Positions 45,971 through 56,835 of a stretch of 64,000 nt of DNA are shown here, piece after piece (the stretch's first letter is position 1; every line of letters starts with the position of its first letter). The translations under genes and the position numbers were made by a program. The notes below the pieces were generated by a model. It had not been told where the DNA came from, made no database searches, and saw only the letters and a list, made by a program, of their open reading frames with translations. The stretch is from Astropecten irregularis. Its lineage: Eukaryota > Echinodermata > Asteroidea > Paxillosida > Astropectinidae. The stretch spans positions 8,928,001-8,992,000 of the forward strand of contig OZ020244.1 in the NCBI GenBank assembly GCA_963971285.1. The letters are read 5' to 3'.

Positions 45971-46539
45971 ATTATCACCTTTTCTTATATTTCGACGAAA
46001 CTCGTTAAAAATTTCACGTTTTTCTTTTACGTATCTAATTTTTTCGCGGAGTTTTATTTCTTGCGTTTCGAGTTTTTCTTTATACATCTCGATTTTTTCT
46101 ATACGCGTTTTGATTTTTTCTATACGCGTTTCGCGTTTTTTAATTTTATTATTTAACGTTTCGACGCAAGCGCTTACCCCCTGCATAATCAAATGACCGT
46201 CGTAATTTTTAAAATTGTGAAAAATGACCGGTATTTGTGTTCGATTTGTTACTTTAAGTTTTAAGTTACAATAATCGTGTGCAACTCCTCTAAATTTACC
46301 CGTGATGTGGCAGTGATCTCTAACTTTTCTAAATTTATTAATTTTTTTACCGCGTTCTAAACACAAAAAATCTATATAACCTTTACTGTTCGTTTCGTGA
46401 CCGCGTTTTCTTCTTTTTCGGATTTGGTTTTGGGTTCACGAGGTATCTCACAATTACAATATAAAACGCTAGTTTGATATATTTCCTTTTCACAAATCCA
46501 ACACTCGTTACTCGTCATTAATGATTCGTCAATCTCTTC
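45971..46539 (-). repeat. Templated copy of the polymerase gene at the duplication junction
   Basis: Matches 52661-53224 nearly base for base in the same orientation, 569 versus 564 bp. The difference is a 5-base duplication of TTCGT near 46393, which would shift the frame. One substitution turns a zinc-ligand Cys codon of the endonuclease VII-like segment into Arg. Left junction homology is a base or two; at the right there are two or three unexplained bases before copy B. It encodes only a fragment: zinc-binding segment, exonuclease motif II and the start of the coiled coil. Confidence 0.93.
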
Positions 46540-46541
46540 TC

Positions 46542-46930
46542 TAGTAAATGCGTTAGCGTTTACCGGTAGTAACTTTTTATTTAGCAGTTTATCAAAACAA
46601 CAAATTGACAAAGAACGAAAAAGACACGACTTAGCATTAGAAAAATTAGCGCAAGCCAAAGAAGATTGGGAACAACAACGCGTTAAATATCTCGATTATT
46701 TGAATAAACGTATGGTACAACAAAAATTATCAAAAAGAACGTTTAGTAACGTAAACGAAGCGCTTAGAGTGTACAGCGAAATAACGGGTGAAAATTACGA
46801 TTTAGAATTACCACCTAAAGCAAAACTTAGTGACTTTTATACTCCGAGTGATGATCAACAAATTAGAGAACTCGTGTGGATATTAGGTGGTACAGCCGCA
46901 GTGGGATTCTTCATTTATAGATATGTATAA
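46542..46930 (+). pseudogene. Truncated second copy of the small Polinton membrane protein
   Basis: Identical to 45243-45631 (offset 1299 bases) but lacks the first eleven or so codons, including the ATG and part of the N-terminal hydrophobic segment. The downstream stop and the 8-base gap to the integrase are kept. Confidence 0.9.
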
Positions 46931-47674
46931 AATAAAAATGAGCGAGTTAAATAAAAAACAAAGAGAACAGCTTTCAGGTTTGTTTTACAGTCCTAAAGGT
47001 TATTGGAAAGGTGAGGGTGCTGTTACGCAATTGCATAAAAAAAACGAGAATTGATAAACAAAAAGTTAGATCTTGGTTAAAAAAACAAGCCGTTTGGCAA
47101 ATTTATTGACCACCTCCCTCATATGTACCCAGGCCGACGGCAATGTCGAGTGATTGGTTAGAACCAAATTACGTACATCAGTTAGATGTATTATACTTAC
47201 CCTGGGATCTAGTTAAACAAAAAAGGTTTAAATACGCGTTGACGGTCATAGACGTGGCGAGTCGGTATAAAGAGGCTGAACCCATAACTTCCAAAGTTGC
47301 CGGTCAAGTGAAAGACGCGATTATTAAAATTTACAAGCGTTCGCCTTTAACGTGGCCTAAATTAGCGCAAATCGATGCTGGAACAGAATTTAAAGGAGAT
47401 TTTAAAAAGTTGTTTCAGTCTCATGGCGTAGAGATCAGCGTAGGTGTACCAGGTGTGCATCGATCGCAAGGAGTGGTCGAACGATTTAACCGAACCTTAG
47501 CCGAAAGATTATTCGGTCATCAATACGTGCAAGAAATGCTTCATCCACAGGCGAGAAACGTTGAATGGGCGGTGAGGTTGCCTCAGGTTATAAAATCTCT
47601 CAATGAAGAAACAACACGATTGATTCGAGATTCAGAAGATAAAGAAATCACTCCTACACAAGCGATCCAGAGTT

Positions 47675-50150
47675 TTTCGGAACTAGAGACAGATGCTATG
47701 TGTTGCGTCTGGCCAGATGAAAGGAAAGGGGCTACCTGTACATTTTATAGATGTTGTGGCGCATCCGGGAAGGGGGGGGGGGTTGTTGGAAGCATGATGG
47801 GTATAGACATGGGCAAATCCTATTATGCGTGGATATCTCAACAATAATGAAAATTCTAAATAACTTAATTCCTAGGGCCCTTGTTTTTTTCATTGTACGT
47901 GTTTGAATTGTGCTTAAAACAAACGTTTACATGGTGTTCTTGAGGTGAAGGATATGCAGGATGGTAAGAATGTGGATAAGATATCCCTCCCCGCCAGTGA
48001 CCAATAAAAGACAATGACACCATGGACCGTGTATTGAGTGGCCTGACATAAGAGTAACGTTTATATTTGGGAAAAGTCTGTTGACCTCCGAAGTATACAT
48101 ACAGTATTTAAGATAATTTTTTTTTTTTTGTCAATGAGGGTCCAAACGTGAAGCATTTTTGGAGGAGTACATGTATGATCCAGCAGGAAGTATACTCCCC
48201 TCGCAATGGCGATTGCTTCATTGACATAATTATGTATGTCATCACTCACAAGTGAAGCAAGTATGGGAGCAAGGGAACAACCTCTCGAGAGGAGTATAGG
48301 GGGAAGTGTCGTGGCAGTATTTGGATGCCCTTATAGGTACACTCCCCTGAAGAGTGTACCTATAAGGGCAATGTGAACATCAGAATTCTGCACCAGATGC
48401 ATGCGTATTTACTGTACGGTGTAAATTAATGACGTGAAATTTCTCGATATTTGAGTATACTTTGGCGTTATAAATCAACATTTTCTCTAAGCATGACAGG
48501 CTGCTGAATTTGGTACGAGATGAACACGTAGGGTAAATGTGCCATGATTCGGACACTTAAGCAATTTGGGATTATTTGACCTTCTTAATGTTTGTTTCTC
48601 TCAACTATTTTCACTTATGAACAACAAAGTGTAGTTTTTATATCCAGGTTGATATTTTATGAAAGTTTTTTGTGTCCTTGAAATGAAATTGACTTGAAAC
48701 ATAACCTTAATTGTTGCCATGATTCGGACACCCTGTCCATGATTCGGACACACATGAAAAAATGCTGAAAAAACATGCCTTGCAAAATAAATAATACCTC
48801 ATCAATGCAGTGGGCAAATTCAAGTTGCCACCATTTATTTTTCCAAAAAAGTGTCATTTGACTGCTCAGAACTCAAAAAAGAAAATTGGTGCATGGACGC
48901 ATCCAGGACTTATTTTCAGAGTTTTTGAAGGCAATGCCCTGATAAAAACGGGCCATTTCAGCCATATCGTGAAATTGGACTCCATTCCGTCCGTGTGCTC
49001 CCGTGCGCACGACTCTAGTGTGTATACAAAGTCAATGGCGTAGATATTAGACTCCAGCCATTGACGAAATGAACGGCAGTCAATGGAGTGGAGTGTAAAT
49101 TCGGGAGATGCCGGCATTTCGTCTAAATTGGAACATACACAAGCCACAAAATTATTTTGGCATATTTTTAGCGATTCTGGGGGCCTGGGTAGCATAAATC
49201 AATGGCGTGTCAAAAATCATGGCACATATACCTTGGCTTCTGGACAAGGAAATTTATGCAAGTTCAAATTGTCAACGCAGCTCTCCATAATTTGGACCTT
49301 GATGGTATATTGATGAACAGAATATACCAGTTTCATAAAAGAAAAATCCTGTTAAATTTAATTAATTTTTCTGTGTTTTTAAATAATGCATTTTCTCACA
49401 ACCCTATTTTTAACAGGGCTCTCTTAAGTTAAGGACCACCCTTTTTTTAACTTGAGGTTGCGCCCCAATTTTCTATCAGAAAATGTGACATTTTATAATA
49501 GGAATTGGATCATGTAAAGTATGTGGCACCGTTGTTTAGTCTAATAGGCCCTAGTGCACCTATCGGAAAGAATTCCACTGATGACCATAATATTTTGTGC
49601 ACCACTCTATAGAACCAACAGAGGGCGTTTTGAGCAAACTGGCTTTGTACAGTTTGTAGGTAAAAGAACCCTGTAAAACTCACTTTTCAGATATTCTACG
49701 CAAGTTTCCCACACCTGAAATTGAGGTTTATCATAATTTGTATCCAATAAGTTAACTCTTGGAGGATTAAATCCTTTTTCCGTAATGGTGATCAGTGGAA
49801 TTCTTTCCCATTTGCATTTGCACATTTCCGAGCATCCGAATGCTTCCGAAAACGTTGCTTCCGAAGATGACGTTCGTTGTGACGTCACAGGTCATTTAAA
49901 TAAAGTAATAAAATCCACTTTTTGGCCCAGGTATATACTGTTTTGTATTTTTTTCAGCGTTTCCAACCCTCTTGAAACCATTCTAAGGCGTTCCATGAGA
50001 AACAATGTCAAAATGTTGGCTACAACATACATATCTGGGGCATTTTTGGTCATTACCAGATTTTTTTCTACGAAAGTAATTAAGAGTGTTCCGATAAAGC
50101 CCTAGTCGTGTGCAGCGCCACCTACCGGTGGTTCCGGGAACATTGCGTCA
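47675..50150. other. About 2.45-kb insertion splitting the integrase gene
   Basis: The integrase is recognisable up to TPTQAIQ near 47670 and resumes near LKRVKQLPSSPQ at about 50155. The DNA between has no recognisable protein. It includes a G-run at 47771, a perfect hairpin (about 48326-48367) and three copies of CCATGATTCGGACAC (48542, 48718, 48738 areas). I could not find terminal repeats or a target duplication, so the element type is unknown and the edges are accurate to about 20 bases. Confidence 0.75.
48326..48367. repeat. Perfect hairpin within the integrase insertion
   Basis: GCCCTTATAGGTACACTC and GAGTGTACCTATAAGGGC are exact complements around a 6-base loop. It could be the core of a small palindromic element. 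There is no T-run and no adjacent gene. Confidence 0.75.
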
Positions 50151-50383
50151 AGTTAAAACGGGTTAAACAATTACCCTCATCACCACAAGAAACAAACGTT
50201 AGTGATCTTCCGGCTAATGTTTTAGTTCGTTATTTATATCAACCGGGAGAACAAGAAGGAGGTACGGTGAGGAGGGCTACCGATCCCATATGGAGCGTTA
50301 ACATGTATCAAATTGAAAAAAGAACGAGTCAATTTAAAATCATGAGTGGTAAAAAAGTTACTACAGGTCCTACGCTTTATTAC

Positions 50384-53300
50384 TTAAAAGACGGACCCAA
50401 ACGATCGTTTGTGAAAGAAGAACTTCAAATCGTTCCGGATGACACCGAATTGCCAGAATCTTGATATTAAATTTTTTTTATTGCCAAATGCTAAAGTATT
50501 GATTCCATCGGATAAAATATATCTTTTTCCATCATAAGGACTCAATGAAGTTTTGGTTTTCACTTGCGTATAAATTTGGTGTTTGTTAGATTGAATTATA
50601 TTCATTTGATGTTCTTCAGATTTTTTATTTTGTAAACAATTATAAAAATTTTTAAAGTTAATATTTTTTTCAGTCACGGTTTTTGTTATACCTTTAATTT
50701 TTTTAACCTCTTTATCATCTTGTATTAAGATCACATACATTTTTGATCTTAAACAAATGGCTTGTTTTACTACTTGGCCACCGTATTCATCTTTCATTTT
50801 TCCAATTACTTTTTTGTTTTTAGGATCAAATAAAGGGTGAGTGGATGAATAATTAGATAGATCGTAAAGTTCTGAGTCTCGTTTAATATCCTCGTAAACA
50901 TCGTCGGTTTTAACGATCAATAATAAACTATCGGTATCGGTATACATGAGATTTATGTTATCGTTATATTTTTTCTTCAAGTGATTGTAATAAAAGTCGT
51001 ACATAAAAGATTTGCTTAAATCTAATATACTCACTCCACAATAGATGGGTTTATTTAAATACGTTTTTTCTTTATACCTTTCAAAGAAACCTATATTAGA
51101 ATCTGTAAATTTAGTTGATGTTTTATAATTAGATTTGGATGCTAGTTTTAATACTTTTTTTACCGATAAATCGCTATCATCGTCTATAATAATATTTCCA
51201 TCTATTCTATTTCGAACATTTTCCATTGTTTTACCAAAAACGGAATTGTTCATGAGTTTAAAAAAATCTTTTTCAAAATCTGATTTGGCTATTTTTCTGA
51301 GTTGTGTATTTTTATCGATGTAAGACCGCATCCAAGGTTTTTGCTTAAATCGTAAAACACGATGTACACGCGTGAGTTTTAATCCTAGTTGTAAATACAG
51401 TTTTAACGTTTTATAATGAATAACATATTTTTTACGAGGTCCTAAATGAGCGATGAGTCTGTCATCTCGCGAAGCTTTTTCTCCGCTAGATAACAATTCT
51501 TTTTGATAAGGGCTCAACCGTTCAGCCGATACGGTTATGTTCTCTGGGGCTAAGGGTAAGTCGTTGTGTAAGTCGTGAAGCTCTTTAGGATAGTCTAGAT
51601 CTACTTCCAACATAAATCCGTAGTCGTTGTCATCGGCTAAACCTAAAATATGATCGACCGTAAAGTTAGCGACTTGGTAATCGGTTAACCATTTAAAATC
51701 GGCGTAGGGTAACGATTGACTCATTGCCCAACCGTATAAATTGTTAGCATCTAAATAAAGTAAATAAGAAGATTCTTTTTCAGGGTCGTAATCTTTTAAA
51801 TAATTATTGTTGGCTTTGTGATGTCTACAACTACCCACGCTAGAATAAGCACCTCTTCTACCTTTTTCAAAAAATAAATATTGTTCGATATCGGTTAAAA
51901 GTTCTAATTCTATTTTAGAATGCAGCAACAAAGCATCCCAAGACAATCCCGGTGCCGTGAGATATTTCGCTGGATCTAAACGATATGTTTTCTTACAAGT
52001 GGTTCTAAAGTTTTGAAACACATCAGCGAGTAATAACGTATCCGTGGTCACGTATAAGTCGTGATAATCACCTAGAGTTTTACAGTTGAAAGTTTTCCAA
52101 ACCAACTCCGCGTGAGTATATTCTTCTCGCGTAATACCTTTGAGTTTTATCTTACTATAAAACTTTTCAATGGGTGGTAATTGAGTTTCTTTAAATCTAT
52201 CAAAGGAATCCATATATTCGTATGGATAACACCCCTTTTTTAATAAAAGATCAACATCATCCGTATTATAATCTTTAAAATGTTTTCTAAATAAATTAAA
52301 TGCATCTTTAGGGCAAGCAGCGACTAATTTTTCTAAGGAAGAGTTCATAAAATTTAACGAATCTATAAAACGGAGTTGACCTATACTAATACTTGTGTAT
52401 TTTTCCGAGTTTTGAGGAATGCAAAATATATTATCGAATACGTTTTTTTTCTTTTGATAATTATTTAATATACTTAAAACCTCTTTTAATTCATCGGTTT
52501 TAACATTTATTTTTTCATCGATTATTTTTAGTTTTTGATTAATTAGTTTTATTTTTTCTCTCTTACAACGTTCGCTTTTGATTGCTTTTTGGTTAATTTT
52601 TATATTAAGTTTCTTATCAAATGTAACCCCGTATTTTTCTTCAAACGTTTTTATTTTTGAATTATCACCTTTTCTTATATTTCGACGAAACTCGTTAAAA
52701 ATTTCACGTTTTTCTTTTACGTATCTAATTTTTTCGCGGAGTTTTATTTCTTGCGTTTCGAGTTTTTCTTTATACATCTCGATTTTTTCTATACGCGTTT
52801 TGATTTTTTCTATACGCGTTTCGCGTTTTTTAATTTTATTATTTAACGTTTCGACGCAAGCGCTTACCCCCTGCATAATCAAATGACCGTCGTAATTTTT
52901 AAAATTGTGAAAAATGACCGGTATTTGTGTTCGATTTGTTACTTTAAGTTTTAAGTTACAATAATCGTGTGCAACTCCTCTAAATTTACCCGTGATGTGG
53001 CAGTGATCTCTAACTTTTCTAAATTTATTAATTTTTTTACCGCATTCTAAACACAAAAAATCTATATAACCTTTACTGTTCGTGACCGCGTTTTCTTCTT
53101 TTTCGGATTTGGTTTTGGGTTCACGAGGTATCTCACAATTACAATATAAAACGCTAGTTTGATATATTTCCTTTTCACAAATCCAACACTCGTTACTCGT
53201 CATTAATGATTCGTCAATCTCTTCGATCGGTTTAGGATTATTAAATATTTGTTTAATTTTACATTGTTCTTTTAACAATGAATTAGTTAAATGCTCGCTA

Positions 53301-55016
53301 GCGTTACACCCTCTATAGGTTTTTTGCTTCATGAGTATTCCATCAAATCTTACCACAACGTAAGAATAACCGCTGGATTTATGAACGCTCAACTTTTGAG
53401 TTTTTTTCATCTTTTCTACATTGTATTTTTCTAAAATACATTCAAAATCCGCGTAAATCACAAACGGTACATCTTGAAAATTTTTAAAGTTTTTAAATTT
53501 TAAAATATTTTTATCTTCTTCTGGAAGGATGACTCTTGAAGGATGAACGGTTAATCCTTGACATGTTTCATCGTGAATTTTTAATTTTTGCGGTGTATAA
53601 AAATGAGATAGACATCTGTAACAAAAATATAATTTATGCCCATCTTTACTTGTACCATTGCTGAATAGGGCCGAAAAATTCTTAATCCAACCATAGTGAC
53701 TTTTTATTATTTTTTCTCCTTCTTCTTCTACCTCTCTAGTAAATAATAATAGATTTATGTGAATGTCGTTTGTTTCTTTAGAGATATATAATGGATAAGG
53801 AAATTCTTCTTTTTCATCATTACAATCTAACCCAAACACGTTAATATTTAAATTATTTTGTTTTTCTATTTTAGGAATCTGCTTTAAGGGTGTTGGAAAA
53901 TCTATACCGGTAAAGTCTAACCCATCATTTAACTTATAAGTACTGACTCTTTCATCGTGAATTCTGTATTTCGGGTTATTTTTTTTTCTTTTCTTTGATT
54001 TCATCCTTGTATAACCCTAACGCAGATCTGATAGCCCATCTAATGCATTGATCGTCATCATTTTGTACGCTAATAACAGCCTTTTCATGTTTAATAAATG
54101 GTGTAAGTTCAATATAAGAACTACCAGAAACATTGGTATATTTAATAAAGTTCATATAAAACGCTAATATTTTATTTAAAGTTAAACCCGAGGGTGCAAA
54201 ATCTTTTGATTCCTCTACATTTATTAGCTCGAACAAAATGCTATTAACCTTTTCATTTATTTCATCTTCCCTTAAAATAATATGTTGTTCGGTTCGAAAA
54301 GTAAAATCATGTAATGTTTCATCCAAAACTTCAACTTTTATATATTCGAGTTTTATCCTAAATTCAAGCTTAAATTTACCTTTTTTTCTAAAGATCTTTG
54401 TTACTTCTTTAATCATATTTTTATGCTGATGTTTAAAAAATGTATTTAGATCGGAATATTGTCTTTGAAGAATTATTTCTAAATTTATAAGATTACCACG
54501 AAAAGATCTCACTTCTCTCCAGTTTGTCGCTTCACGAATTTCCTCCGATGATAAATTTTCTTTAATCGTTTTGATATAATCTCGTTTTAATACTTGTCCT
54601 CTTTGACCCGTTGGAACAACATTGAGGTTAAATTTTCTAGCTAATTCTCTAAGTTCTTGATTATCTTTTTTTATTAAATTTTTAAATTGATTTGTAAACG
54701 TTTTAATTGCTTTGATATATTCACGTCTAGTGTGATCGAGCTTTTTAGATAAATCTAACCTAATATTATTATCTTGAACATAATTTTTTAATTTTAAATA
54801 ATCCCATCTTTTATACCTACTCGGGGTGGGTTGTATGCGTGTAATAGCATTAATATATTCACTTTTAGTATAATCCGTTTCTGGATCTTCTATTGGAATG
54901 TTGGTTTCTTCAACAAAATGTTTTAAGTTATCTTTTGTCCAATGTCTAAACCCCTTTGCAATAATTGGTTTTACCGTCTGCTCCGTCGTTTGCTGATTCG
55001 TTGTTTGGTCAGTCAT
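50384..55016 (-). pseudogene. Protein-primed family B DNA polymerase of the Polinton, one internal frameshift
   Basis: Two overlapping frames (55061-53976 and 54004-50384) are one gene of about 1,540 residues; 55016 is the likely ATG since the earlier Met lies in the terminal repeat. The first part has three helix-extension-helix-like repeats (about residues 25-160) and ends GSSYIELTPFIKHEKAVIS. Numbered from the 54004 Met, the second part has a zinc finger (128-148), Exo I YADFECIL (184-191), an endonuclease VII-like zinc segment with VRDHCHITGKFRG (273-352), Exo II NYDGH (370), a coiled coil (385-520), Exo III TTDTLLLADVF (653), motif A DANNLYG (752), motif B KLMNNSVFGK (916) and motif C YTDTDS (1021). 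It copies the element by protein priming. A nine-A run (53979-53987) splits it, and an eight-A run (50472-50479) extends it past the expected end into an 81-base overlap with the integrase. Confidence 0.93.
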
Positions 55017-55029
55017 TATCCTTTTATTA

Positions 55030-55139
55030 TAATATAAAATAATATTATTTAATTTTCTCATTTTTTTCGATTTTTTTTATTATGCCCAGCCCAAACATCG
55101 AAAGCTCAATTGGGCAGAAATTGGGATTCTCCCCCTACT
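55030..55139 (-). repeat. Polinton right terminal inverted repeat
   Basis: Inverse of the left terminus over about 108 bp, ending CCCCCTACT at 55139 and followed by CATGT. The polymerase frame remains open into this repeat, but its likely start (55016) lies just inside it. Confidence 0.95.
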
Positions 55140-55323
55140 CATGTCAACTCATGCACATGGTATGCGTAATTTACGTAAATTACAGAAAATGAATGTCATG
55201 CTCAGTTTCAATATTGTTGGTATATTACTACATACAGGACAAAAATCTAATGCAATACAGCACATCAAATTCTAAGGTTAATTTGTTCTTGTACTCCCAC
55301 GATTCTTTGGTGGACTGTCCTCA

Positions 55324-55934
55324 TCACTGCATGTGCCTCGTGTCATCATCAGCCACTGCATGAGAAGTCGGTGCTGTGAGTGGAGAAAAAAAACAAGAAA
55401 AGAAAAATGAAAAGTGGGTCCCGATAAGCTTTTAACATGGATTGCAAATATTTATGTAGATGGAGTTTGGAAGGACAAAGCTTACAATATTCCGATTCAG
55501 GTAACAAATGGCATGACCATCTCCATGAACATTTAATATAAAATTATGTATTTTTCTTGCAGTTGCAGTCCAATTTTGGTAACAACAATTTAACAAAGCT
55601 ATGACTATCCACAACATTCCATGCTTAACATGATAAACAAATACAACTTAATTGATGATAAACACGACGATCATGAATGATGATTAACTTTATTTTTACA
55701 AACGCACAACTCTCAAATTCACATCAATGTTAATGTCAACGATGCTTGGCCTAATTTTGTCAGGTCATCATGCATCATTGTGTTGAACAACAAAATAAAC
55801 TATTTTAGTGATCTCATACCAGTTCCAGGGAATTTCTCTAGCCGTCTCTCCTCGGCAACCTTCTCCCTCTGCAGCTTGTACTTGTTGGTGAAGCGAGCGT
55901 AAAAGAAACGATGATATCCAGCGATGTTCGGCAT
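55324..55934 (-). CDS. Candidate host gene: two-exon small basic protein
   Basis: Exon 1 (55934-55820) starts ATG and encodes about 38 residues beginning MPNIAGYHRFFYARF, with a basic helix QREKVAEERRLEKF. It ends at a GTATGAG donor. Exon 2 (55373-55324) follows a pyrimidine-rich acceptor ending CTCACAG, keeps the frame through a split codon and stops after about 16 residues, for about 54 in all. The aromatic and basic N-terminus suggests a small mitochondrial or membrane-associated protein, but I do not recognise it. CpG-rich DNA upstream (about 55935-56270) could be its promoter. The Polinton ends 185 bp beyond the stop, so it lies in the 3' region of this gene. A longer transcript with other exons is possible. 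Confidence 0.5.
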
Positions 55935-56835
55935 GTTCGGTGGCCTGCTCGCGGTCCCCCTAGAGCCGCCGGCTGCCCTTGGGCTTGGCTATGGCCTATG
56001 CTATGCCGGTCAGATCGTCATGTTTGTTTACATTTTGGACTCAAACTCTCTCGGTATTTCAGACTGTGTGCCTCGCAGAACCTTCCATTATTTTGTCCAC
56101 AAACTCCAGAAAAAAAGCCCAGCTATGATCTGAGAAGGGTGTTGCAACGTTTTTTGCGCTCGGATCGCAATGCAAAAAGCAAGTTTTGCGAGGCTTTTCG
56201 CCGACGTCCTTTTCGTTACCCGCCATGTTGGATTCCGCGCGAGATGGAGTCTGTGTGAGCTATAATACGAGGGTGCTGATTGGAGGAAATTTTTCTCAAA
56301 TGAAAACCAACCGTCAATTGGTCCAAATTTTGGCTCGACCAAGAATCGTATTTTCTCGAAAACGGTCGCATGTTTTCTCAAAATTCTCGTTATTGTGCCA
56401 GTATTTGCAGGGGGAACAACCCTTTTCTTGTATGGAATAATATTTTCAGTCGACAGTGAAGTTTACATGCCCTCCCTCGACGGAGACCACGAACGAAGCG
56501 AAAAAACGGACTCGTCCCATAGTCTATATAACTAGCTTTGTGGTTCTCCCCGACAAGCCCGAGTCTTCCTCCATGCTACGCTGGAGCAATGGAGGGGACT
56601 GAAGGTGAGCCTGAGGGGCGGGATTTTCTATAGTTAGCTTTAGTATCATTCTAATCATATCATAATCATGCCTGCATGCTGAACAAAAAAACAAACAAAA
56701 AAACAAACAAAAAACCTAACGTTGTCGTTAGGCCTAGTGCCGAGTGGAGTAGTGCTAGTGTAGTTTAAATTTGTTTTATTTATTTTTCTAAAAAGTCTTC
56801 AACTCCTCGGTTTACACCATCGAGGCATTGACATC
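55935..56835. other. CpG-rich promoter-like stretch and flanking DNA
   Basis: About 55940-56270 is richer in CG dinucleotides than anything around it and lies just upstream of the small two-exon gene, so it is a candidate promoter. Open frames across it do not look like real proteins. The remainder shows nothing recognisable. Confidence 0.4.

Larger units (their letters stand above)
46938..50464 (+). pseudogene. Integrase copy B (retroviral-type, DDE), interrupted three ways
   Basis: Polinton integrase, expected at about 350-400 residues. It joins the element to the host chromosome through a retrovirus-like DDE core. Catalytic residues, numbered from the Met at 47143, are Asp15 (HQLDVLYL), Asp78 (QIDAGTEF) and Glu113 (GVVERFNRTL). 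The C-terminal part (about 50155-50464) has LVRYLYQPGEQEGG, DPIWSVNMYQI and FVKEELQIVP, an SH3/chromodomain-like tail seen in this family. Breaks are an A-run one base too long (47037-47044), a TGA at about 47108 where copy A reads Leu, and about 2.45 kb of foreign DNA between roughly 47675 and 50150. It ends tail to tail with the polymerase gene. Confidence 0.9.
36490..55139. mobile_element. Polinton/Maverick (adintovirus-like) element, 18.65 kb, broken
   Basis: Matching inverted ends begin AGTAGGGGGAGAATCCCAAT at 36490 and its complement ends at 55139. CATGT sits directly outside both ends (36485-36489, 55140-55144), fitting the 5-6 bp target duplications of Mavericks. Inside are the hallmark genes: protein-primed family B DNA polymerase, retroviral-type integrase, FtsK/HerA-like packaging ATPase and double jelly-roll major capsid protein, plus several proteins known mainly from these elements. 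No maturation protease is recognisable. Three later events lengthen it: a 1.3-kb duplication with filler, a 2.45-kb insertion in the integrase, and a 354-bp foldback. Multiple frame breaks and nonsense codons indicate an inactive copy, unless the A-run shifts are not real. Confidence 0.97.

Noticed and set aside
45947-46659. Two minus-strand frames as separate genes
   Set aside because: They are pieces of the polymerase copy at the duplication junction, without their own start or end.
50384-50466. A genuine 81-base tail-to-tail overlap of polymerase and integrase
   Set aside because: The polymerase extension follows an eight-A run one base too long and has no family similarity; the expected end lies just before the integrase stop.
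55911-56258. A 115-residue plus-strand protein in the CpG-rich region
   Set aside because: Arg/Pro/Cys-rich composition comes from CpG-rich promoter-like DNA, and the opposite strand holds the better-supported first exon.
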